Counted from the first letter of the stretch, positions 1 to 9,922 are shown. The stretch is DNA of 20,887 nt from Jimgerdemannia flammicorona (GCA_003990745.1 RBNI01001774.1:1-20887), one strand, 5' to 3'. Program-made: numbers and translations. The notes: generated by a model from the letters alone, not told the origin.

Positions 1-59
1 TATTGCTGGCATATAGTTTTCACCGCCATAACTCCCATTCCCTTTATGCATAAGTCAAA

Positions 60-1640
60 CTTTGCCTTTGGAAGGGCTTTAGTCAATGAATCCGCCGTCA
101 TATATTCTGTTGGGGTGTATTCAAGATGTATAGTGCTGTTTTCCATGTATTCACATATGAAATAATGCTGTATGTCAATGTGTTTCGTTCTGGCGTGATG
201 TATAGGGTTCTTCACCAAAGCAATCGTTGATTGGTTATCTTGCTGGAGTAGCATAGAGTACCATTGCTCGTATCCCAGCTCCTTTAACAGTTCTTGAAGC
301 CAGATAGCCTCCTTTGTTACCGTTGACAATGCTTGATATTCCGCTTGCATAGAGGATATTGCCACTGAAGGTTGCTTACGTGTTTGCCACAAAATGGCTC
401 CGTTGTTTACTTTAAAAATGGATCCAGTCGTAGACCTTCTGTCATCTAAGTCGCTGGCCCAATCGGCATCACAAGAACTGAATAGGCATATAGTACTCCC
501 GCTTTGCCCATTATTACTGCCCAAACTGAGCATATAGTCCACAGTTCCTTTGATGTATCTGAAAATTCGCTTGATTGCCGTCCAATGGCTATTGTTGTAG
601 TATGAAGAATACTGCGCCACTTTGTTTACCACAAAAGAGATATCAGGTCTCGTCCCTTGCATAAGATACATGAGGGATTCCACGGCTTGTCGATAGGGGA
701 TATCATTTCCCTCAGGCGTAGTGTCAGACTTCTTTAGTTTCACGAATGTTTCCATAGGTGTCCCAACTGGTTTGCATTCACTAATCCCGAATCGCTCGAG
801 AATATTTCGAATGTATGTGGCTTGTGTTAGGTGTATAGCACGCTTGCACCTGTTACGTATAATCGATATTCCAAGGAGATAGGATGCTTTGCCTAAGTCT
901 GTCATTTTGAATTCCTGGTGTAGTGTAGCCTTTACGTCATTGATTTCACTTGCCATTCTGACTAAAATAATATCATCAACCCAAATTCCCAGGTATACTG
1001 TTCCTGAGGATGTATGTCGGGTGTATATGTATGGATCAGCTTCACAACGCTTGAATCCGTTATCTAGGAGATATCCATCGATCTTTCGATTCCACAACCT
1101 TGCTGCTTGCTTGATTCTGTAGAACCCTTTGCGTAATTTACATACGAGCTCGTTTCTGTTGTTGTCATATAGTTCGTATCCTTGTGGTTATCATACGTAT
1201 AACTCCATGTCTACGTCACCATTCAAGAACACTGTCTTTATGTCCATTTGGTGTATTTTGTAGTCATACTTGGCTCCGATTGCAAGAAGTATTCTAAGTG
1301 AAGTCAACTTAAATACTGGGGAAAATATCTCGTCATAGTCTATGCCATAGCCTTGCGAGTATCCCTTTGCTACAAATCGAGCCTTAGACCATTCTACGTT
1401 GCCGTTAGCCTTACACTTGATCTTGTAGACCCACTTCGATCCAATAGCTTGTCGCTCTGCTGGAAGGCTTACTAGATCCCAAGTGTTGTTTTCGATGAGT
1501 GAACTTTACTCCTCGTCCATAGCCTTTCCCTACTCCTTCTTATCATTTGAGTGAATGGCTTCATCATAGTGTGCTGGCTCACCAGTCGTTGTTATGTAAG
1601 CACATTTACAGGCGCAGTTCATGTGATGTTGTTTGCGATG
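60..1640 (-). pseudogene. pol: copia reverse transcriptase and RNase H (pol, second part)
   Basis: The minus-strand reading continues from the integrase into RT: WDLVSLPAERQAIGSKWVYK, ARFVAKGYSQ, HQMDIKTVFLNGDVD (motif A), and the catalytic motif at 972-983. RNase H follows, with CDADWASDLDDRRSTTG (about 470-420), SMQAEYQALS and QDNQSTIALVKNP, then HHARTKHIDI and YTPTEYMTADSLTKALPKAK near the C terminus. The catalytic RT box reads WVDD where most copia elements have YVDD; both aspartates are present, so I read this as a lineage variant. Stops interrupt the frame near 1530, 1505 and 1190. The first two lie in the integrase-RT linker. The enzyme would copy the element RNA inside virus-like particles. 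Confidence 0.9.
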
Positions 1641-1661
1641 AGATAACTTGGGTGGGTTCCA

Positions 1662-3660
1662 TTAATTTCCCAGATCCGCTTGGATTTCGTTATCCATCCC
1701 AGATTTGCGCTTCTTCTTACCCTTTGGAAAGGTATCCTCTTCGTCATCCTCATCCGTAATTTCCGTTATCCTTGGTTCTTGCAACTTCATTTCCATTTGA
1801 ATGGGTTGTGTTTTCACTGGCATAGGTCCCAAGGATGTCTTTGGCATAGTCTTCGGTGACATTCTGGGTGTAGATGTTGTTCTGCTAGCCTTTGCAGTTG
1901 GCGTAGATGTCGCTGGCTGTACCGTCGAATTCACCGTCGGATTTGAGATAGGAATTTCCATGTAGATTTCCTGCTTAGTCTCTTTGAACTGTACGTTGCG
2001 TGAAATGATCATATGTTGTTTCTGCGGGTTCCAAAGTCTGTATCCCGCTCCATCGTATCCAAGGAATATATGCTTATCTGCCTTAGGTTCGAACTTGCCT
2101 CGGTTGCCACCTTTGTCCAGAACATATGCCTCGCTTCCAAATATGCATAAGTGTGAAATGTCAGGCTTGGATCCACTCCATAATTCCTCAGGGGTAAGAT
2201 TGCTGTCGTTCCTAGATTGCTTGCCAGGATTCTTGCTTAGAGCTCGAGAGAAACAATGATTTCGAATATATGCCACTGTATTCACCGCTTCCGCCCAAAA
2301 GGACTTCGGTAAGCCGGCCGTATTCATCATCGTTCTAGCCATTTCCACTACTGTTCGATTGAATTGTTCCGCCATGCCATTTTGCTGAGGTATATAATGG
2401 GCTGTTGTAGAGTGCTGTATACTGTTCTTCTTCAAGAAGTGTCTGAAACCTTTGTTGATGTATTCTTTGCCATTATCTGAGTGTAGGGTTCATATTCTAC
2501 GTCCCGTCTCGTTCTCTATGGCTGCCTTGAATTCCCGGAATTTGTCGAATACCTCATTTTTCTCCGCAATGAGATATACGTGGACTTTGCGTGTATAATC
2601 ATCAATGAATGTAATAAAATACTTCTTCCCGGAGTGTGATGCCATTCGCATGGGGCCACAAATATCCGTATGAATCAAATCGAGAATGCCGGCCACTCGC
2701 TTCGTTCATTCCTGAAAAGGTTGCCAGGAAGCCTTGTTTGCTGCGCATCTATCGCAAAAGAAATCCGGTAGTGTATAGTCCGGTAAACCATACACGGACT
2801 TGCTCCTTACCATCCATTCGAGACTCATTTTACCGATATGTCCTAAGCATTCATGCATTATATGCCAGAAATCCTCTCCTGTCATAGTTGCAGAATATGC
2901 AGATGTAGCACCACTCAGCGTGCTGTTGATTGCATATAGAGTCCCCTTTTTCGATGCGTACATTAACTTATTATTGTTCTTTAGATTGATTACTGTTACA
3001 CCGTTCAGGCGTATATTTACTCCTCTGTCCCCACGAGCCATCATCCAGCCTATCGAGAAGAGGCTCTTGCCTATATCTAGAATGTATAGTATATCCACGA
3101 AGGTGCCTGAAGGTTCATCAACATTTCCATGTAAATGTATGCCTACGTTGCCTTTCCCTTGAGCATAAATGACGTTATTGTCACCTAGCTTGATAGGTAT
3201 GGAATGCTCGAACTTCTTGTACGTAGAGAACCACTCCCGGTGAGCCGTCATATGCTGTGTTGCGCCCGAATCCATGAGCCAGACCTCTTCACTACATGCA
3301 TAAGCACTGTTCGGTGTATAGCTTACATTTGCACTGGCACCGACGTTGATGTCACCATTTTTCGCTGTCTGAAAAGTGTTTTGTTGACCAGGATTTATAG
3401 ATGTCAAACTGGTGGAATTGCATCTGCAACTGGCAGTTGGTTCCGAATTTCCTCCTATTTCAATGGTTTCTGCATATGGATAGGTCGTCGCTTCTGCGAA
3501 GAATAGACCTCCGCCATCGCTGTTTTCATTGTTGGCGTCCACTGTGTTTGCCTGCTGTTGTCCTTGCTGTTGGCCACCCTTTTCCTTCTTTTTGCAGTTG
3601 CAGTCCTGCTCACGATGTCCACGCTTATTACAGTAAAAGCATTTACCGTTGAATTCTCGC
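1662..3660 (-). pseudogene. pol: copia nucleocapsid knuckle, protease and integrase (pol, first part)
   Basis: Domains in order on the minus strand: a CX2CX4HX4C zinc knuckle (CFYCNKRGHREQDC, about 3640-3599); the aspartic protease active site LMDSGATQHM (about 3278-3249); a gag-pre-integrase HHCC zinc finger (WHIMHECLGH ... CDRC, about 2870-2740); and the integrase core with DLIHTDICGP, LHSDNGKEY and NGMAEQFNRT. There are exactly 35 residues between the second D and the E, so the D,D35E triad is intact. The integrase C-terminal part (PEELWSGSKPDI ... FLGYDG) runs to a Lys-rich end near 1680. TGA codons about 2703 and 2490, both where R (CGA) is plausible, and a stop at 1662 break the frame. 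Apart from these, the domains are well preserved. Confidence 0.9.
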
Positions 3661-4423
3661 GTTGCTGGCCTCGACCTTTGTTCGGCTTGCCTTTGCCTCG
3701 TCCACGTGCTCCACCGTAGAATGCTTTCTCATCATATTCCTCATTGGCGTTGTTGCTGCCTAGCCTCGTTTCCTTGTTTAAAAGGCTTGTGACGATGTGC
3801 TTATAATCTGATAATCTGCCGGATTCCCTCATAGCAGCGACAACCATGTTGTATGCTTCGGGAAGGCCTTGTATAAGAGCCAGGACCTTGTCTTCATCCT
3901 TGATGGTGTCCGCCAGCATAAATGTAAGAGAATTCACTTGATTTGCCAGCTTGTCGACTCGATTGGCGTAGTCCTGGATGCTCTCCTTGGACTTAATTCA
4001 AAGATTGAATAGTTACGCCTTTAAGTGGAATCTGTTTGATGTGGATGCCTGTTGATGGTGATTACGTAAAATCTCCCAGGCTTCATTTGCCATTGTAGTG
4101 TTGATTACCAGCTTCATTTGCGCGTTCGAAAGGGTGAACATAATCTCCCTTAGCGCTTTGCGATCTTTCGCAGCATCGTATGTTGTTACTTGCACTTGTG
4201 GCTTCCAGTAGTCCTCCAAACCGCATTCTTCAAGGAGATTCTTCATATGATATGCCCATATGGCATAGTCCTTACCGTCAAAGACAGGAATCATCCTCTT
4301 TACTATTGACATTGGCGCCACTGCCGGAATGTTCATCGTCATGGAAGCGAAACCTGTTCCGGCTGTGTTTGTGTTACCAGGACTTGGCAGCGCACTGCTA
4401 GCACTGCTTGAACTAGTAGCCAT
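3640..4423 (-). pseudogene. gag: copia gag (capsid) pseudogene
   Basis: The ATG is at 4423, about 50 nt inside the PBS. The N-terminal part (4423-4016) has a Ser/Ala-rich leader, then a UBN2/gag-polypeptide-like capsid: FDGKDYAIWAYHMKNLLEEC, then the 'AWEIL' and 'FHLK' segments. Two in-frame stops follow, TAA at 4013-4015 and a TGA 12 nt further on, at positions where relatives have Q and R, so both look like C-to-T changes. The same frame then continues (LALIQGLPEAYNMVVAAM) into a basic RGRGKG region near 3700. The nucleocapsid zinc knuckle that should follow is in another frame (-1 relative), so a one-base indel near 3650 separates capsid from nucleocapsid. The protein would form the virus-like particle around the RNA. 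Confidence 0.85.
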
Positions 4424-4471
4424 TGTATAGCGTAGTGTAGCGTATGTGTAAGAGGGGTGTATAGCTGCTAA

Positions 4472-4486
4472 CCAGGGCTCATAATC
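4472..4486 (-). other. Primer-binding site, half initiator-Met tRNA type
   Basis: Two bases inside the LTR, the minus strand reads TTATGAGCCCTG. This is the complement of CAGGGCTCATAA, the anticodon stem and loop (anticodon CAU) of initiator methionine tRNA. Drosophila copia and yeast Ty5 prime minus-strand synthesis from the 5' half of this tRNA, cut in the anticodon loop, and this site has the same form. It does not match the 3' CCA end of the tRNA as most LTR elements do. Confidence 0.8.
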
Positions 4487-4650
4487 TGTTGTGGAATATG
4501 GATTTTTGGAGAGAGTAGCTAACTGTTTATTGCTAATTCTTACGCACTTTTACGCATTGCAATTAGTGATGTTTATATGATGATGTAGTCAAGGAAGGCT
4601 GCGCTACCATATATCGAGTTGTAACCTACATATTTCAATACTCCACAACA
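4487..4650 (-). repeat. 5' LTR of the copia element (164 bp)
   Basis: The LTR starts and ends with the perfect 9-bp inverted repeat TGTTGTGGA / TCCACAACA, the usual TG...CA termini. It sits directly between the primer-binding site (4472-4486) and the LINE A sequence at 4651. On the minus strand a TATA-like element, CATATAAAC, lies at about 4571-4580 and may be the LTR promoter. The partner LTR is outside the window, so the LTR pair cannot be compared for dating. Confidence 0.9.
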
Positions 4651-7600
4651 TTCTCCACCATACCACCCAGAACTTGGGGGGAAGCCACCTCTACACCTCT
4701 GTGCTCCAAGACCAGCTACCGGCCCAGTCCCACTCCTCGCCGATCTCTGCCACCTGCCTGCCACTTGGCCAAAGATCCTGGCCAAGCCTCTGCTGGCACT
4801 CTACTCTCTCCCCAATATCGAACATAGCAAGTGGTGTACCCCCCAGGAGCAATCTATCCCAATGTCACATATTCGGCCCCCACACTGTCTCCCCCTCATT
4901 GCTTTGCCAGCGCAGGCCAATTCGGTGTGCTCCATCAGCTATGCCCTACCAAAAGTCCTTAAACCATAGCCACCAAATTTCATTAAGCCCCACCAAAGAG
5001 AGCAGTTCGCCGGAGAACCCCCAAGGAGATGTTCGCATCTCCTATACCTTCTGCATCAGAGGCACCCAACTTCCACCCTGCAATTCCACAGCTCTTTTCA
5101 ACCACCAGGCTCGCAAACAGTACCGCCTCTTAGGAAAGTCCACCAGCCCAAGACCTCCCCTGACTACTGGCCTCACAAGAGTATCCCAACTGACCTGGGA
5201 CCTCCTCCCCGCCCAAATCCAATCCCTAGCCATCTTCATCAGCTTCTTCACTACCCATGCTGGGAAGTCGAGGTGATATGCAATATACCACAGCTTGGGG
5301 AACCAGTAAACATTCAGAATTGACACTCGCCCTGCTAGAGAGATATGGCGACCTCCCCATCCTTGAAGGGCCTCCCCCCAAATATTCACCCTGCTCTCCC
5401 ACTACCCTTGTAGCAAGACAGAACTATATATGGAGAGGAAGATGCCTAAATACCGCACCACCTCACCAGTAGGGACAACTGTTCCAATGACATCCCCACC
5501 CACTAGCCCATTCCCTAGCACTATTGTCTCACACTTATGCCAGTTGAGCTTTGTCCCCGAGTGGGCCTCATACCATTCAACTGTCTCCTGTAGGGCTGCT
5601 ACATCTGCCACATTTCCAAGTCCTACCACCATATCATCAGCAAAGGCCCCCACCTTCCACACTATACCATATATAGAGAGCCCTACCACCTTCCGGCGAA
5701 TCCTATTCATCAATGGCTCCAGCAAAAGGGCATAAAGAATAAGGGACAGAGGATCCCCCTGAGGAACTCCTCTTCCTAAGGAAAATACCCTCCCATGGTG
5801 ACCATTACACATCAGAGCTACCCGACTGCTCTCCAGCAGACTCAACATAGAGGTACTAAACCTCAGGAGAACTCCAATTTGGTCCAATACCTTGCCCAGC
5901 CACACCTGCTATACACGGTCATAGGCCTTCTCCTGGTCCAGAAAGACCAACCTTCCATCCAGGCCACAGGCCCAGGCCCCTTCAATCACACCATGAATCC
6001 ATGCAGTCCCATCTCTTATAAGTCTGCCCCCAACAAAGCCCTGCTGCTCCTCCCCCAGCACCTATTGGGCAACTCTCTGTAGCCTTGCGACAATTACCTT
6101 AGTCACCATCTTCCTGTCTATGTCCAGAAGCATGGTCAGCCTCCAGTTCTTTCAGTCTTCTCTCCTCTCCTTGTCTTTGTACAATAAGGTTACCAGCCTG
6201 AGATCCTGCTCCCCCACCCACTCACCGCTCGGAAGGACATGGTCACAGAGAGCAGCCATCTCACCCAAAACTCCAGGAACATTGACCATCTTCTTCCAGA
6301 AGTCCTATGGCAGTCCATCCTCCCCAGGCACTGTCCCTAGTTTAGTTGCTGCCAGGACACTCTGAATCTCTTCCCCCAGCACTGGTACGATCAAGTCACC
6401 CAGTCCGGCTACCTGTGGTGGTCCCCACTCTTCCAGTGTGTCTGTAATCTCCACTTCATCAGCACTCCCTTCTCCCTCACTCTACAAGCCCTGCCATCTC
6501 TCCTTCAACACCCCTAAGATTTGTTGTGTGCCATGTATCATATCCCCATCAGCATCCAGGACCCCATCCCACTGATCTCGCACTCTCCTGGCTTTGAGCA
6601 GTCTCGATAAGTATCCAGTAGGCCACTCACTCTCCTCAAGCCCCTGCCACCATAGTCTAGCAGCCATGCCCCACATATGAGTCTCCTCCTCTTCCCTTAA
6701 CACCTATTGTAGTTCCATAATCTCCAGTTTCATCCTCTCAATCCTCCAATCCTCTACCCCAACAACAGTAAGCAAATCCACCCAATCCATTTGTAATCTC
6801 CTCAGCCTGTTGGAAGCACACCTTGTACGCCTCCTCCTCTGCCTCCCAGCCTCTCTACCAGCCTCTCTCCAATAAACCCTCGCAGCCTCTTTCAATCTCA
6901 TCCAGCGGACAGCCACAGGCAAACCCTCATGCCTCCAGGCAAAAACTTTTGCCTGAATATCCACCACCCACACTTCCCACAACTCCTTCTCAGCCAGCAG
7001 GGAGGAGTTAAGGCGCTAATGTCTGGGTCCATCTCCACTCCCCCCAAACTGCCCCTGCCCCAAAAGTCCCCATTGATCAGACCATAGGCACCACTCAACC
7101 TCCAATGTCTTCCAAATATCCAACCCCCAGCACTCTGCCATCAGAATCCAATCAATCCTTGTGCTCAAGCCATTTACCCAATGTGTATAAACCCTCACAT
7201 CCCCCAACCTCATTCTGCCCATATCCCCTAATGAGCTCAATATCTCCACCTCTTCCCATGCATCCAGATGTCCACTTCTGCCCCCAATACTCCTCCCTCT
7301 ATCAGTCCTGTCTAGATGCTGATCCCAAACCATATTAAAATCCCCACCGAGCATATCGACCCCTTCCTCCAAGAGAATACCCTCCTCCAGCAGCTCCCTA
7401 ATCCATGCAATCCTCTCACCCCTAGCTGCAGGGCAGTAGCAAGAGCCCACCTTCACTGATTCCCACCCTGGCCAATGCCAATCTCCCCAGACCAAGCGAT
7501 CACCCCAGCTCCTGATGTCCCCCAATTCGTCTCTACCCTTCCTCACCAAAATCGCTACCTTTCCAAACCAAGCTGTGGCCCCACCCCATTCCGTAGTCCA

Positions 7601-7771
7601 CTCTACCCGATCATCCTCATCCTTACATCAAACATTCTACAGTAAAAAGAGATCAGCCTCCAATCCCTAGAGCTAAGTAAAAATGTTCTTGCACTGCCCA
7701 GAGCCCTGTAATCCATTCACATTCAAAGAGAAAATATTGGTTGTACTAATAAATATATAATGTGGTCCCAT
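4651..7771 (-). pseudogene. LINE A ORF2 (APE endonuclease plus RT) pseudogene
   Basis: The probable ATG at 7771 lies 3 nt after the ORF1 stop (TAG AGG ATG) and is in the ORF1 frame. Endonuclease: FSLNVNG (N-terminal Asn motif), LGGDFNM, STRIDWILMAE, and WSDQWG where the SDH box is expected (Q codon 7073-7075), so the catalytic His is lost. RT: LLYKDKERREDWKNWR, QGFVGGR, VFLDQEKAYDRV (motif A), GVPQGDPLS (motif B) and AFADDM (motif C, FADD 5644-5633). Thumb and C-terminal sequence (WHKCETIVLG, PAWVVKKLMK, DFPKR) follows until the copia junction. In-frame stops include 7637, 6482, 6062 and 4946, all TAG and all shared with copy B. The frame is broken and catalytically damaged. Confidence 0.9.
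5003..5056 (-). other. 54-nt coding segment present in LINE A only, with a perfect hairpin
   Basis: LINE A has 54 nt here (18 codons in the ORF2 frame) that are absent from copy B at 19906/19907. The segment is bounded by the triplet CTG, so a deletion in copy B between short direct repeats is likely. It contains a perfect 7-bp inverted repeat, GGAGATG-TTCG-CATCTCC (5025-5042, plus-strand reading). The plus-strand transcript would have the very stable UUCG tetraloop, and the LINE sense strand would have CGAA. Confidence 0.7.
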
Positions 7772-7774
7772 CCT

Positions 7775-9802
7775 CTACAAGTCCACAGTCCACTCCTCCT
7801 GTACCAAGTCTAAGTCATGTTCAGCAGCCAGCTCCCTCTCCCCTGCTTCCTGTGCTGCCAATGCTCCCAGCAGTTCTACCATTGCCCCATCTTCATGCTC
7901 CTCAAATTCCTCACGATACTCCAGACAGTCCCCCTATCAGAGCTGCAAATCATGATGCTCTGCCCAGCAGTATGCCACCCACTCACCAGCAACTGCCTCA
8001 AGTTCTGCCCTCCTCACCTCATCAACCTCATACCCCTCCTCCTCCAGGAAAATACCCAGAATCTCCACCTTCAGTGCCTCCTCTACTCCATCACCATACA
8101 GAATCTTTGCCCAATGCTCCTCAGGCATCACTCGCAAGTCCACTTCTCCCAAAGCTTCAGCTGCTAGATTGTCCATCACTGAGTGCATCCACAACAGGTT
8201 CCCCACCTCCTTCCCTCCTGGGGTCCCTGGCTGCCCTGCTTCCAGCATCGTAGTGTCAGCTCCTATACTAGCAGCCTCATCCCACTCCTCCTCAGGAATA
8301 TCCACCAGCTTGTCCTCGCCAACCGCCACCACCTGACCCCCTTGCCCCACATCAGGAACCCCAAAGTGCATCTGCTGGGCCCCCTGCATCCTTGTATCCA
8401 CCATCGTTCCTCTCTTCCCAACTGGGCCCCTCCTGATAAGTGGGGGGGGAGTGGCATCCAACTCCGGCTCCCATACTTCGAAGGTACCATCAGCAAATGG
8501 GTCCTTGCCCAGCGCCCCCCCAGCCCCTACCTCCTTTGCCTCCACCTCCTCTCCTCCTTTTCCAGCCCAGACACTGGCTTCAGTACCTCCAGACTCCTCA
8601 GTTCCAACTGTCGTCTTCTTCACCTCTCCTGTCATACTCACCAACAGCTCCCTCTGCCTCTTGTGTCCCTGGACCTGCTCTCACTGCTTCTTATCCATAT
8701 GGACACACTTCCCACCCACCACTTCCAGATATGTTGACTCCTCGTACAGTTTCCAGGCCTTTGCCCTCCTCTCTACAGCACCACCCAACTCCTCCAGTGC
8801 CTCCAACAAGTCCTCCTCCTCCTCTTCACTCTCTTTCACCCTCAACACCTTGCAGACAAAGGCCCCCCACATCAGCACCGAGGGCCAGTCACTTCTCTTC
8901 CCCATGGCCTCCTTGCCCGCCAGCCGAATCCTGACATCCACATCTCCTGTCCTGATCTCAGTCCCCTCCCACACTTAAAAGCCAACATCCACTATGTTGC
9001 CATACTCCAACATCACCTCCTCCACCCTCTTCCTCATCTCCTCCTTAGTTACCATGGGCACCCCCTTTACCCAAAGCTGCACTACCCTGAGGTCTCATCA
9101 TAAGCACTGCACCATGGGAACCACCACCTCCCCAATCACAATGCCAGTCTTCAGTACCTCATCCAGTGGACCCACCTTCTCAAAGCCCACCTCGACCCCT
9201 TCCAGACCCTTCAAGAACTTCACCGAAGCTGCCCCAGCCACCTGCTTCGACACAAGCCCCAGAACCATCCTCACTATCACCACCAAGCCCTGGAAGCACA
9301 AGGTTACCACAAACTCTGAGATCGATTTCTTGAGTAACAGGGCCATGGCCAGCCCTGTTACACTATCTGCCAGGTCTCCCTTCTGTATCGGGAGCTCCTG
9401 CCCCACCTGGCCATCAGCCGTCACATCTCTTTTTTTTTCCAGATTCACTATCATGCCACCATCAGCAGTCCCGCCACTACCCCCAGCAGTCCTTCCCCCA
9501 CCTCCCACCAGTGAAGGCCCAGCTCCCCCAGCATCCTCAGCCTTCTGCTTCCCCTTCCCTCCAGCCTGATCTCTGTGGGCTCCCATCGGCCAACCCCCAG
9601 TCCTCAGAATATCTACAAAGCTCCGCTCCTACTGCCCTCTAGCCCCCCCACCAGTACTGCTGCCACTACCCAAGCTGCCCAGTCCACTCGAGCCACTGAA
9701 AGACCCCATCCCCAGCCCATGTCTCCTCCCAACATGCTGCCAGTCGAAAGCCCCAGGTCTACCCAACCTGGTATGCACCTCAGCTTATTTGCTGCTTGAC
9801 AT
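7775..9802 (-). pseudogene. LINE A ORF1 (RNA-binding/gag-like) pseudogene
   Basis: The likely start is the ATG at 9802 (MSSSK, then an in-frame TAA where CAA is plausible), because homology to copy B begins at this point. The N-terminal part is Gly/Ser-rich and low-complexity, then SFVDILRTGGWP. A mid part with VVQLWVKGVP, KEEMRKRVEEVM and DVDVRIRLAG (about 9080-8920) has the strand-helix-strand order of the RRM-like domain known from many LINE ORF1 proteins; this is a tentative fold reading. An acidic helix (ESEEEEEDLLEALEEL, about 8840-8790) follows, then a long conserved C-terminal part with ATPPPLIRRG and PEEEWDEAA. I see no CCHC knuckle. Stops and shifts at about 9090, 8975 and 8680 break the frame. 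It ends at TAG 7775-7777. The expected role is RNA binding in the retrotransposition particle. Confidence 0.75.
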
Positions 9803-9888
9803 CTTCTTAGTATCTTTCTCCAATAAATGACTTGAAAGTGTGTTGTGAAAGTGTGTGTAATGTGAATTGTAGCGGAGAAAGATGTGAT

Positions 9889-9922
9889 TGAATAAGAATC
9901 TTCTCTTAAATGTTCTTATTCA
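9889..9922. repeat. Inverted repeat, 10-bp arms
   Basis: TGAATAAGAA (9889-9898) and TTCTTATTCA (9913-9922) are perfect inverted arms around a 14-nt loop, in AT-rich sequence between the LINE A 5' end and the gypsy remnant. It could be part of the decayed gypsy LTR. No function is evident. Confidence 0.45.

Larger units (their letters stand above)
1..4650 (-). mobile_element. Ty1/copia LTR retrotransposon, 3' end outside window
   Basis: Read on the minus strand, the order is 5' LTR, primer-binding site, gag, CCHC zinc knuckle, protease, integrase, RT, RNase H. Integrase before RT is the diagnostic Pseudoviridae (copia) order. The RNase H end is reached near position 60, so only the last few codons, the polypurine tract and the 3' LTR should lie outside the window. 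The element is rich in CG dinucleotides and has only scattered nonsense codons, mostly at sites where Q, R or W is expected, so it is the youngest insertion here. The edge at 4650/4651 is sharp: LINE sequence homologous to the plus-strand copy near 20215-20255 starts at the next base. It is defective as it stands. Confidence 0.95.
4651..9802 (-). mobile_element. LINE copy A (non-LTR retrotransposon), 3' part displaced by copia
   Basis: Two-ORF non-LTR element on the minus strand, with no LTRs: ORF1 (9802-7775), then ORF2 with an APE-type endonuclease and RT (7771 to 4651). It can be aligned along its whole length with the plus-strand copy at 15185-20887. At 4651 it stops abruptly against the copia LTR, at the place matching about 20255 of copy B, so roughly 600 nt of its 3' part should be on the far side of copia, outside the window. 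It has more CG dinucleotides than copy B but carries many nonsense codons and is inactive. Confidence 0.9.

Noticed and set aside
4573..4785. 70-residue minus-strand frame across the LINE A/copia LTR border
   Set aside because: It is a chance chimera of LINE sequence in a non-coding frame and the LTR; the true LINE frame at this place is different and matches copy B.
4674..9799. Long plus-strand frames rich in Pro, Ser and His (for example 4674-5276, 7762-8253, 8451-8978, 8994-9569)
   Set aside because: They are antisense shadows of the LINE A ORFs, which are Gly, Glu and Val rich on the minus strand; none has a recognisable domain.
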